Assembly: GCA_003427395.1 (NCBI GenBank)
Contig: BFEA01000470.1
Coordinates: forward strand, 115,229 to 149,226
DNA: 33,998 nt
Source of the DNA: Chara braunii
Lineage: Eukaryota; Streptophyta; Charophyceae; Charales; Characeae
Direction: 5' to 3'
In this document: positions 19,185 to 29,009 of the stretch, piece after piece
Numbering within the stretch: the stretch's first letter is position 1
Layout: every line of letters begins with the position of its first letter
Program-made: the position numbers and the translations under genes
Notes under the pieces: model-generated
The model's database searches: none
Told to the model about the DNA's origin: nothing
Seen by the model: the letters and a program-made list of their open reading frames with translations, nothing else

Positions 19185-19706
19185 ATAAACATTTTTCAGA
19201 ATTAAATACTCATTTTATAGTAAAATTACATTCCAAATTTTAAATTTTCATTCCATCTTTAAAAATATCATTCCAATTTTAATTTTTTTTATCTTACTTG
19301 AAAAATTTTATTCCAAGAATGGGGTATCCCTTCTTATTTGAACTGCATGCTAGAGATGGAATGAAAGCATGGATAAGTTCACGAAATATTTTAATTGGAC
19401 TGTCATTCTAAGTAAGGATTTTCAGTCATAAATAGGTTTTTCCAATATAAATTAGAAGATATTTGTTGTAGTAGAATGAAAGTTTAATTAAAACATTTCA
19501 CAAACTCGTCCAGACTTTCATTCCATCTTCAACAAATAGATGTAGTTGGAAGGAAAATATCATCTTAGGACGGAAAATTGTCAAATAAAACTGAAAGTTT
19601 TAAAATTGGACGAACATTGGAATAATAATTTATAAATATAAATGATTTTTTTTTTTATGGAATGTTTTTTCAACTTTCATTTATCGTGGGAATTTTTCTG
19701 TTGTAA
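19185..19706. mobile_element. AT-rich foldback MITE, copy A
   Basis: A 522-bp AT-rich element matching the reverse complement of 32255-32778 along its whole length. Internally it folds back: AGATGGAATGAAAGCATGGA (from about 19354) is complementary to the TTTCATTCCATCT side near 19520-19535, and TTTTAATTGGAC and similar words pair across the centre (about 19440). The right end reads CGTGGGAATTTTTCTGTT and copy B begins with its complement. A 7-bp direct repeat, CTACAAC, flanks it (19178-19184 and 19707-19713) and may be the target duplication. No coding potential. Flank 18914-19184 holds only short imperfect repeats. Confidence 0.85.
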
Positions 19707-19985
19707 CTACAACACTATGAGGAGGTTGATAGGATTGTTCAATTTTTGTCAAATTGTAAAGAGGGAATAGGATGTAAAGGGTTTAAAGGGACAAACATAA
19801 CACCAATCAAATAGGGGGGCTGCGGAAATAGGGTTGGGCTAATAGTTAATGGGTGCTCCTGAAAAGGGAAGGGCGTCACTTGCAGCTCCCTGGGATAACG
19901 GAGCCTCGGGATGAGTCATCATTAACCACAGCCCTAGGAATCAACAATCACCAAATCTATTTGTTACTTGTTGTATCAATGAAAC

Positions 19986-20108
19986 ACTGGACCCGGTTTC
20001 CAGCAGGTGTCACTCCCCACCAACAGATGGAGCAGCCTGATAGATAAACCCTCAATTCTGATGGTTATCTTACCACCGCCAGGATAGAGGGGTATCACAA
20101 GGGCTATT

Positions 20109-20190
<82 letters not shown>
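19986..20190 (+). repeat. dispersed motif copy 4 with an A81 tract
   Basis: CACTGGACCCGGTTTCCAGC, AGGTGTCACTCCCCACCAAC and AGATGGAGC (19986-20033) are the best match to copy 1. About 75 bp later comes an unbroken run of 81 A (20110-20190). Either this is the tail of the retroposed copy or an independent slippage tract. An 81-base homopolymer is also at risk of being mis-sized in assembly. Confidence 0.6.
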
Positions 20191-20193
<3 letters not shown>

Positions 20194-20255
20194 TATTCCT
20201 ATTGTGCAGCCTATATTTATCTGTATATGTTTGTCGATCTCTATTTATCACATGA

Positions 20256-20430
20256 ATCGGCATGCCACGAAAACCTAACAAAGATGTGATGCATGTGATC
20301 TGTATCAATGAAAGCTAAACATGTAACCCTAACACTGATGTGATGTGTGTGATGAGTATCAATCAAGCCTAAACACGAAACCCTATCAAAGATATGATAT
20401 GTGTGATCTGGACATCGAGTCCAGCATCCC
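20256..20430. repeat. 54-bp tandem repeat, about three copies
   Basis: GATGTGATGCATGTGATCTG at 20283 recurs as GATGTGATGTGTGTGATGAG at 20337 and GATATGATATGTGTGATCTG at 20391. Each is preceded by an AAACCTAACAAA or AAACCCTATCAAA variant, and the period is 54 bp. The array ends in a minus-strand copy of the dispersed motif core (20410-20430). Confidence 0.8.
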
Positions 20431-21382
20431 TTATGCAATAACATATGAAATGTCATAATACACATTATCCAAAGAGAGCAGGGGTATTGATTACTTCCCT
20501 GCGCAAGGGAAGGATTGACCTCCTGCGAATGAGGTATTATATTATCGAAAGGTATCTTCATCAAGCTAATCCCTAAACATCCCATCACCCGCCAGAGAGG
20601 CGATCAACACCCCATTGTTGATTGATATTGTGGGTCGGGCAACACCAATCACCATCGACTGTCCTACTCCTATCCTTGGCCAGACAACAAGGAGCAAATC
20701 ACCATCGACTATCCTTTCGAGGTTTCCTATGTGATCGGAGTGTCAGGCAGTAGGATTAAATTAGTTGGTGTGATAGTGAAGTGTGATAACGGTAATCTTT
20801 CCCATTCTTTGGGCATCGTTAGACATTCCTTACGAGTTTCTTGAACCACAAGGAATTTTTCTTGTAGCTGTTGAGGGAATTTCGCAGCGTTATTCCACGG
20901 ATCCTTGGGGACGTCCCCCAATGATGTTTCCTTGTGGCCTACCGTTTTCATACTAGAATATGAGGCTGCGGGGTAGGGTGTTTGTGGTCCACCATCTGTT
21001 GTCCATGTGGGGCGTGGTCCAGCAACGTCCGGCGGGAATGGGCATGACGCAGACCACGAAAAAAGAAAGTACGAAAAGGGGGCCTCTGCGTTTGAAATTC
21101 AAAATTTGAATGGCGGCTGTTGTGATGACGACGACGTTTGGTTGGCGGCGCGAAGACCACGTAGCGGTGAACCGGGCTTAGCGGTGTCATCCCTTACACC
21201 CACCTCCCGCTCAACGTACGTGTGCACACTGGGTTAGTGCATCACCGTCGACCTTCTCTTCCACGTCGTCCTCTCGCTCTCATACGCATTCCCGGCAGGA
21301 GGACACCGTCCACGGAAAGGCGGCAGCTTCTCCGACCTCTCCTCTGGGGGGGGGGGGGGGGGGGGGGGAATGAGCGGCTGCG
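20431..21382. other. no gene recognised; G23 run
   Basis: No supportable frame was found. A direct repeat, CAATCACCATCGACT, occurs near 20647 and 20698. A run of 23 G lies at 21346-21368, just before the transposase frame. The 5' border of the Harbinger element probably falls in this stretch, but I could not identify a terminal inverted repeat. Confidence 0.5.
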
Positions 21383-22723
21383 ATGGGGGGCGGGGAGGGT
21401 GGACGTGCGCTCTTGACACCTCTTGAGCGGGCGGCCGTGGCGGCAGCCGTGTCGCCCGTTGTTCTTCGCTGTCAGCATGAGTGGGCGCTGGGACAAATGA
21501 AGGCGCAGTTGTGTGCGCGTAGAAGAAGGACGATGACGCAAGCTTCGAATGATGGCCCCGAGTACGTGGCGACTTCGGAGGCGGTCATTCAATTGTGCTA
21601 CACGTTGGGTTGCAGAATCATTTCGCGAGCGACATCGAGATGGTGGATCAAACACAGGACGGGAGGCACATGGGAAGACCGCAGGCAATGTGACGATGCC
21701 ACAAATTACTACTTCCAGGAGAAGCTACGCATGTCGCCGCGAGTGTTCCGGGAAATCACGAAGGTTTGTGCGCCTCATCTCCAGCGACAGGTGACGTTCT
21801 ATAGGGAGTCGTTGCAGCTCGACCATAGTGTGGCGTATGCGCTGTACAGGTGGGCATCGGGGTAGATGTTCGAGAGCAGCACGTACAACTTCGAAATTGG
21901 CAGAGCTTTTGACCTAATTGTTGTTCGTGATGTGACTGTCGTGCTATTGAGGGTGTACGGAGAGAAGATCAGCTGGCCAACGACGGTCCAGAAGCTCATC
22001 GTTTTGTGGGTGTTTGCTAACAAAGGGTTCCCCAACTGCCACGGTTGCATTGACTGCACTCACATCTACGTGGAAAAAGCCTACGAACGCCCTTAGCGAA
22101 AACTAATACGACAGGAAGCGTCGGTTCTCCATCGTCGCAGACTCGCGTAGAGGTTGTCATCGACCTAGACTTGTGTGTGCTCGATGTGCACATGGGATAC
22201 CCGGGTAGCTGCCACGACATCAGGGTGCTCCAGTTGTCCAGCTTGTAGGAGCGCGTAGAGTCGGGGTCGTTGTTCCGTGGTCCTCCTGTGACACTCCCGT
22301 TCAGGCTGTGGACAAACGGCTACGTTTTGGCGGACAATGGCTACCCCCTTTCGGAATGGATGGTCATTCTGTACGGAGGAATCAATCAGGACGTCGACAA
22401 GGCAAGCAGAAGGTATGAAAGGAACGGTGGAGAGGGGGTTCGGAAGGTCGAAGGGCATATGGAGGTTGTTTCTGCTGACACACAAGACGACTTTGACACC
22501 TTGCCTCAACAGTTCATAGCCGTCTGCATACTGCACAACATTCTCATTGACGTTGGTATTCCGTTCGACGATAATCTGCCATGGGAGGTGGACGCCAATG
22601 GTGTACAACGTCGTGTGGACCTCGACATTCAAGGGCCCCTTTAGCCTGTCTCCATGGCTACTTCGACAGACGAGGCACTGGCCCTGCGGGATGCTCTGGC
22701 GGAGCGCATTAAACACAAGTGAC
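21383..22723 (+). pseudogene. PIF/Harbinger DDE transposase
   Basis: The N-terminal part has RMSPRVFREITKVCAPHLQR then VAYALYRWASG. After a TAG at 21863 the same frame continues with NFEIGRAF, the VRDV block and ISWPT. The first catalytic Asp is in CIDCTHIYVEK (22052-22054). A segment RKRRFSIVA and VHMGYPGSCHD (about 22116-22220) follows in other frames. The second Asp is in VLADNGYPL (22333-22335). The third acidic residue is in VERGFGRSKG (Glu at 22430-22432), then LPQQFIAVCILHN. A C-terminal tail DEALALRDALAERIKHK ends at TGA 22721-22723 after an in-frame TAG at 22630. The DDE triad and these blocks match HARBI1-like nucleases that excise and insert the element. Several frameshifts (near 22100, 22130, 22410 and 22490) and TAG stops make it inactive. 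Confidence 0.9.
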
Positions 22724-23783
22724 TGAGCACCAAATCCATGTCGTGGATCCTTTTGTCATACTTATCATTTTCACAGATGGCCACGTTCGATCTTTTATTG
22801 AACCGACTGGCCAATGTTTGTGTGTGCGTGTCTCGCACATTGTTCGTACTCGTGGTAGCGTGTGGTTGTAGACGGCGGCAGTTTACGTCATTCGTTGATG
22901 GGCATTTAATTAGTGTGTTGGGAGGTCGGTGCCGCATGTGCTCTCCATCTACCCCGTCTAGGTTGATACGTGGCGAGTGGGGGGAATTGGGAGTGGGGTG
23001 GTTCGTGGAGGAGGGGCGATCTCGTCACACGTGGTCAAATAGAAGTGACCTTTTTTCGAACATAATGGTTTGTTTATTACTGTCCATGGTTTAAGTTCAT
23101 CGTGTTGTGTGTTGTTCTCATTTCAACTTAATGTACACAATGCAATTTTCGACGTTTGTAAGGAATTACATACTAGTTGTTTTGTTCTTGTTCGATTTTT
23201 TTATCGTTGTCGTGAGAACCCCTAACGCAACATCAATTTTTTTAATTGGAATGGCAAATTTTTTGTCGTGTTCTTTCTTATTTCCTTTTTTTTTTCTGGT
23301 GTTGATGCATGAAATATCGAAAGGATAGTTGGCCTTGCACCTGCGATAATGTCATACACTCAACGCATGTGTTGTCCTCTTTGTTGTGTTTCCTTTGGCT
23401 TTGGTTGCGTTGCGACTGATGCAGGTGGCCTTACAACAACAACAAAAATCAAAAACTCACAACGAATTCACAACGTTGTCTTCCCCGCAACCTTTTCACG
23501 CACAAATACAAAACCGTCATGGAAGGTGTGCATGCAAAGGTGAAGAGGGAAGGAGCATGCGTCTGGTTGACCACATAGAAAACCGGAGCAACGCATGCTG
23601 AACTGAGGGTGTATTCAAAGTGTGATTGTCATTCGAGGTTTGCAATCAGAGAAACAATAATAAAAAAATTGTTCTCAATAGGTTCGTCACATTCCAATCC
23701 GTCATTCATCAAGTTTTATACAAGGTTAAGCCAACACAACACATATGAAGTTAAGACCCTGTCACTTCCACCGTGCAACCTGT
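22724..23783. other. intergenic between convergent Harbinger genes
   Basis: T-rich sequence with no convincing frame on either strand. It separates the ends of two convergent genes, so it should hold both 3' regions. No canonical polyadenylation cluster could be assigned with confidence. Confidence 0.5.
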
Positions 23784-25448
23784 TTAATCCATACCGTCAA
23801 GACAAATGCAACCAAAATGCCACACCCCGCCTCGTGCCTCTCCCTGTCCACCGTCGTACGTGTCACCCTGTCCACCGCCCTATGTGTCATCATGTCCACC
23901 GTCGTCGTTTCCACCCTCCATGGGGCTTGTCCCCAACCATTCCAGCCTCTTGGCGTCGTCCAGGCCTGATATGTTGGCGCCGTAGTTGAAAACAACGCCG
24001 CAGGATGCCCCGTCTAGAATGTACTTAGGATACTCTCCCAGCGTTATGTTTGCCTTCGCAATCCTCTCTGTGATGACGCTGGCGACGTTGACGACTAACC
24101 GTGTGTGGTCGAAGGACCGATGCATAAAAGCGATTAGCATCGGATTTGCCACGAGATTGGCAAAGTAGAAAACTATGTAGTGGGAGCGCAAATCGTTTCC
24201 CGCCATGCGCATTAATCATATGCTCGCCGCAAGCAAAAGCCTGAAGTAGTCCGCAACCCGCGAAAGATGCTCGTATGAGATGAATCCGCTGTCAACGGAT
24301 TGGGCCGTTCGAACCACGTTGTTGAACGTCCGCACGATACGTAATACGGCGGGCTTGTGGTAGGCCGCCATGTCATCGTCCTCCGGCCTGTCCTCGATGT
24401 AAGCTCCGGCGAACCACAATGGCAAGTTCATGACAAGATCAATTGTGTGCGCACACATAGCTGCACTAATGACGTTGCTCCACTCATCGCTGTATCACAT
24501 TGCACATACAATCTCCATCACCACGAACTCCAACGCGTAATGGAAAGCGAGATTGTATCCTCTCGACCGATTCTTAGACTTAAACACCCACCCGTGCAGG
24601 ATGCGCAAAGCAATGTTCTCCACCACCGCCGCCTGGGTGATTGCTTGTTGCAGTTGCGCAGGATCGGTGATCCTGATTAGCGTCATGGTAGATTTCGACA
24701 TGACGATGCTTTGAGGGACATCAAGCTCTGTGAGACTGCTGACGATGGCAACGAAGTACTTCCGCGTTTCATGGACGATGTTATACAATCGTCGACCCTC
24801 CCCCATCGTTCAAAAAGTTTTGTTGTCGACCCATAGCTTCGCACGGTCGACCAAATTTTTCACCACGGCTCCCCATCACAGCCTATTCAAAAGTGACTCA
24901 TCATCCTCTCAATCGTTTTTGTTCTTGTCGCCCACTGCCTCTTGCTCTCTGTCCTCCTCCTCTCTAACCTGTCCAACCGTGGCGGGCGAGCGTGAAGTAC
25001 ATGCACCCCCACCAGCGTTCACCTCGCCCCCACCGACATGTGCGCCAGGCTCAACTTCCCCCCCCGCCACCACGTTCGACAAATGCTTCTCCATCAAGAG
25101 GGCGATGCTGACATGGTGTGGCAAGTGTGGTTGGGCAACGTGCCGGAGGCGACACTTCGATAACGGTGGCCCGTATCCTCAGGGACGACGTTGTGGCGCC
25201 TTGGGTGACAACTTGTGGGGGTACATCTTCAAACGACTCATCTTCAGTGACGCTGACGTTGATGATGGGATCCTTTTGGCTCCATGTTTGGCGAGCACCA
25301 AAGTTCTATAGTAGGGTTGGTGGTGTTTCCCCTGTCTGCCTGTGGTTTGATCAACGATGTGGTCGCGATGTGCACCTTGCATAGTGACCACGCTGGCCGC
25401 GTGCGAGTATTCTTCCATCGTAAAGGCGTTTTGTTCGTCACCTTCCAT
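23784..25448 (-). pseudogene. single-frame gene with seven in-frame TGA/TAG codons
   Basis: From ATG at 25448 (MEGDEQNAF) one minus-strand frame runs 555 codons to TAA at 23786-23784 without any frameshift. It is interrupted by TGA at 25181, 24911, 24878, 24812, 24497 and 24218 and TAG at 23882 (first bases). The N-terminal 200 residues are low in structure and Gly/Glu-rich. Residues from about 210 form a helical domain (RLYNIVHETRKYFVAIV, ALRILHGWVFKSKNRS, AFHYALEFVVMEIV, LPLWFAGAYIEDRPEDDD, YFRLLLAASI, SHYIVFYFANLVANP). The C-terminus is a DGGxGD-rich tail that spans the TAG. PIF/Harbinger elements normally carry a second, Myb-like gene; the convergent position suggests this is that partner, but no Myb/SANT repeat is visible. 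Function unknown. Confidence 0.65.
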
Positions 25449-25544
25449 CGATCCAGCCCAACCCTCTGCTCCTAGAGGAGGTCTTTTCTCTCTCAAGAGA
25501 TAGCTACAATACTCTTTGCAAGGTACGGTATTGTCCTCTGACAA

Positions 25545-25911
25545 GGAGATTATATTCTTTTAGTATATAATTTGATTAGTTTGTTTTATACGAATAAATA
25601 AGATAAAATTAAAAACAAATGTAATAAGAAGGTTCATTTTAACCAAACTTGCCGCCAATTCATCGAGTGGAGATCATACTAATTACTTACGGAAACAGAA
25701 TTGAAAAAAAACTAAAAAAACAGATAAAATAGCAAGGCAAAAATGCACATTCATTAAATTTGACTAACATTCCAATTTCATAAATACTAAGAAATTTCAG
25801 AAATCTCATTAAAGAAAACTCCAATGGGTCAAATAATGCCAAATTTGACACACAACAACTTTAACCCTCCCTCCTAAAAAAANANAAAAAAAAAAAAAAA
25901 AAAAAAANACT
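25545..25911. repeat. AT-rich spacer with unresolved A tract
   Basis: No gene. The 25550-25860 stretch is AT-rich. A run of about 34 bases (25876-25909) is all A apart from N at 25883, 25885 and 25908, so its real length is uncertain. It directly precedes a LINE-like fragment and could be the tail of a neighbouring retroposed sequence. Confidence 0.7.
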
Positions 25912-26275
25912 CCCAAACCCTAATTTCAGTTTTGGACCTGATACTCAGAAGTTGAAAGTGGGGGTCCCAGTTAACCACTTGTGCCACATACTATTTAAAC
26001 CTTTTCATTTCCGAAACTATGACACAACCGCCTCACATGCTTCAGACGGCATGAGACACGCTCATAAATGCTCTTCCCTCAATGTTTTCCACACATCAAC
26101 GACAGAAATTGGAAGCATCAATCACCATTGAGGATGTGTTCCAGACACTTCAAGATATGGACGATGAAAAACGCCCGATCTTGACTCCTTCCTGAAAGAA
26201 TCTTGGCTATACTTCAGGGACACATTTCGGACTGACTTTTGTTACTATATGAACGCAATATTCAGAAAAGAAATA
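25912..26275 (+). pseudogene. internally deleted LINE fragment
   Basis: Bases 25912-25985 share AAACCCTAATTTCAG, a GACCTGA/GCCTGA block and GTTAACC(A/T)CTTGTG with the 5' part of the main LINE (12717-12775). Bases about 26120-26200 encode VFQTLQDMDDEKRP.LDSFLKESW across one frameshift, matching VWEALRDMNDEKTPGIDSF and KELW near 15250-15320 of the main LINE. ORF1 and the endonuclease are missing, so this copy is internally deleted. It ends abruptly where gypsy sequence begins at about 26277. Confidence 0.65.
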
Positions 26276-26276
26276 T

Positions 26277-28317
26277 TTCATGGGGTTGGCGGGCTACTAC
26301 CAAATTTTCATCACCACACACTCAAGGATTGCCGCACCATTGACGAGATAATAATCACCAAAGGTGTCATTCGTATTCGACGACGAAGCACGCCGATCAT
26401 TCCAAGCACTCAAGACGACCATGCTCATGGCACCCGTTCTTAGCATCTACGACCCCACCTTGCCAACGAGAGTGACAACCAATACCTCCGGCTATGGTAT
26501 TGGGGCAGTACTGGAATAACACGATGGCGACGACTGACATCCCATTGAGTATTCATCCACAAGGTGCCTCCCATCAACTCACTTGATGATGCAAGGAAGA
26601 AGGAGCTGCTCACATTCGTGATGACTCTCAAGCGATGACGACACATCCTCCTTGGGCGTCGTAGGTTCACATGGGTCACTGATAACACCCCGTTGACCTA
26701 CTACAAGACGTAAGATACTACAAGCAACACTATTGGATGATGGATGTATTTCATCGACCAATTTGACTTCACACCAAAACATCTCGCCGGCCTCTCCAAT
26801 CGCACAGCATATGCACTATCGCGAAGACCCGATCTTTGTGCTATGACACATCATGCCTTCCGCGTTCGACGAGGAACTTCAGCAACACTTCATCCGGGGC
26901 TCCGAGTCTTATCCGGATTACACCACACTCTATGCGCAACTATTTTCGGATCACCCGCCGACCAGGTACTATCGCATCGTCGACGGGTACCTGCTTCTTC
27001 ACTCGCGAGGTAAGGACTTATTGTGTGTCCCACGAGACCTTTGTTTTCAGACTCGCCTTCTCGGCGAGTACCACGACTCGCGACTCGCCGGTCATTTCAG
27101 AGTCAATCGGAGTATCGCACGACAACGATTTTTGTGGCCCGACGTCATCACCGATGTCACGAGATATTGTGATTCTTGCGAAGTTTGTCGAAGAAGCAAG
27201 CCTCGCAATCGCAACCCTTACGGCAATTTGTGCCCATTCCCTAGGAACCCGACCTCTCCATTGTTGTGGACGTCACCAGCCCATTTCCTCCTGATCGCTT
27301 CAGACATGGCGGCATCCTCACGGTCGTTGACCGTTCGAGTAAGTTTGTGCGGTTTCTTCCATGCAAGTACTACGCCACGGCTCCCAATCTCGCACGACTC
27401 TTGCACACCGGCTGGATCTGCAGCCACGTCACCACGGTGTACCAGAAGACATCGTTAGCGACCTCGACACTCAGTTCATGTCGGCATTTTGGACTTCTCT
27501 CATGAAGGAGTCTGACACCGAAATGAAACCAAGTTTGGCTCAGCACCCACAAACGAACGGGCAAATGGAGAGAGCACATCAAACTGCTCAAATGATGCTT
27601 CGTATGCTTATCCTTCCGGATCAAAAGGATTGGGTTGACCGCCTCCCCGACATCAAGTTCGCCTACAACACTTCGTTGCATCCAGCGATCGGCGTGACTC
27701 CATTCGAGTTGCACCACGGTGGCCGGAAAGGTCGTATCTTTACTGATCTACTCCTCCCACGAACGGCCGACATAGACGCTGCTTGCTCTCCCGCCTTCGT
27801 CCGGAAGTATAGAGAATTGTTGACTCAAGCCCGTGTGGCGTGCGAACATGCACAAGGCTCAAGTCCGCATGCAGCAGCAAGCCAACAGGCGTCACGTGCC
27901 ATGTTTCATTCGTGCCGGTGATCTGGTTTGAGTCTCCACCGAAGAGTTTGCGCTCGAATAGGATGTTTCATGCAAGCTACTCCCCAAGTGGTTTGGACCA
28001 TGGACCGTCCTTTCAGCCGCAGGCGACAAGCCCGACAACCCACCCTTTGTGATCGACATCCCTCCGCATCTGCCGGTTTATCTAGTCTTTCACGCCTCGA
28101 AGTTGGCGACATACACACCATCCAAGGACGATGACTTCCCGGACCGACGATCGCAGGGCACTCCCTCCATGGATGGTCATCAGGAAATCGATCTCGTCAT
28201 CAAGCACCGCAAGTACGACAACAAGCCGATGCAATACAAGGTCTCATTCAAAAGGTGCAACCACGACGACACAAGGTGGATTTCACGAGCAGATTTGCAA
28301 GCATTTGCACCTTAGAT
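26277..28317 (+). pseudogene. Ty3/gypsy pol 3' part: RT tail, RNase H, integrase, chromodomain
   Basis: Order of domains: RT tail FMGLAGYYQIF (26277); FQALKTTMLMAPVL; RNase H with VTTNTSGYGIGAVLE (26472, where the usual catalytic Asp of TDAS reads Asn), WVTDNTPLTYY, and ALSRRPD (26815); integrase zinc finger HDSRLAGHF and CDSCEVC (27070-27200); core DVTSP, LTVVDRSSK, SDLDTQFMS (about 27460) and NGQMERAHQ (about 27558); FAYNTSLHPAIG; FVIDIPPHLPVYLVFHASKL; chromodomain EIDLVIKHRKYDNKPMQYKV (about 28183-28242). It converts element RNA to DNA, then integrates it. Frameshifts lie near 27250, 27360 and 27910-28040. Multiple stops (TAA, TGA) break the RNase H part. Gag, protease and most of RT are absent. 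The integrase segment 27361-27921 is nearly intact. Confidence 0.9.
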
Positions 28318-28420
28318 TCATGCCGACTACTAAGGAAGCTTCACAACGGGCCCCTCCCACCCGGACTTTGGTCCCTCCCTTCGACAGGCAGCTTCGCCCT
28401 CGCTGGTAAGCTTGGACTTT

Positions 28421-28434
28421 CAAGGAGGGGTAAG
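28421..28434 (+). promoter_or_regulatory. polypurine tract
   Basis: CAAGGAGGGGTAAG lies between the end of the gypsy chromodomain frame and a TGT-starting LTR candidate. This is where a plus-strand primer tract is expected. The assignment rests on position and purine content only. Confidence 0.5.
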
Positions 28435-28933
28435 TGTGGCATATTGTGCACCACAAGGGCGTGCAAGGCCCGACCAGGCGGAACAAGGGATAAATAAGGG
28501 ACCTCTAGGCCCTGTGTCGTTTCAGCCTAAAAAGGAGGTCCAATGTTAAACCCTCTTAAAGCCGACCTTTCTTGAAACTTAGGCGCCAAGTCAGGGATAA
28601 GCGAAGGCCATTTTTAGGCTCGTTTCAAGACAACCTTCTTTTTAACTTGTGTGCTAGGGTCTGGCTATATAGTGCTGGTCCGCCCGGAAGAGCACAGGCA
28701 GTTCAGGAGACAGTCTTCGAATATTCAGCAGCAACACTCTTGGGAGCGTTGCAGTAGTAGTAGAGTACGATAGGAGTAGTCTTCAGCGTTGGGCGCTGCT
28801 AGGACGTTAGAGTAGCAAGGAGAGGGAGGAGAGTGGTGGAGGTCAGGGAGACTTACCTGTGGCTCCATCGTTGCAGTTTCGTCTTCGATGTACCTGCAAC
28901 TAGGCGCCACGTTTCACAGGTTAGTACCTGACA
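28435..28933 (+). repeat. probable 3' LTR of the gypsy element
   Basis: A 499-bp segment starts TGTGGCATATTG after a purine tract and ends ACCTGACA, giving TGT...ACA ends. It contains a TATA-like CTATATAG (28664-28671), where a Pol II start inside an LTR is expected. It is followed at once by a GA microsatellite that is plausibly target DNA. No 5' LTR is in the window, so identity cannot be confirmed by comparing LTRs. Confidence 0.5.
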
Positions 28934-28935
28934 CT

Positions 28936-29009
28936 GAGAGAGAGAGAGAGAGAGAGTTCTTCTTCTTCTTCCTCCAATCCACCATCTCTTCCTCAGAGAG
29001 AGAGAGAGA
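28936..29009. repeat. GA and TTC microsatellites
   Basis: (GA)10 at 28936-28956 passes into (TTC)n at 28957-28974. A second GA run lies at 28995-29009. Confidence 0.9.

Noticed and set aside
20727-20951. Minus-strand 74-codon frame and a possible protease or RT remnant on the plus strand (20560-20800)
   Set aside because: No motif chain could be followed in order; the resemblance was to isolated words only.
21222-21688. Pro/Arg-rich frames on both strands at the start of the transposase
   Set aside because: They are shadow frames of the GC-rich transposase 5' region and of the G23 run.
20950-25560. Terminal inverted repeats for the Harbinger element
   Set aside because: I searched both flanks by eye and found no matching ends, so element borders are not claimed.
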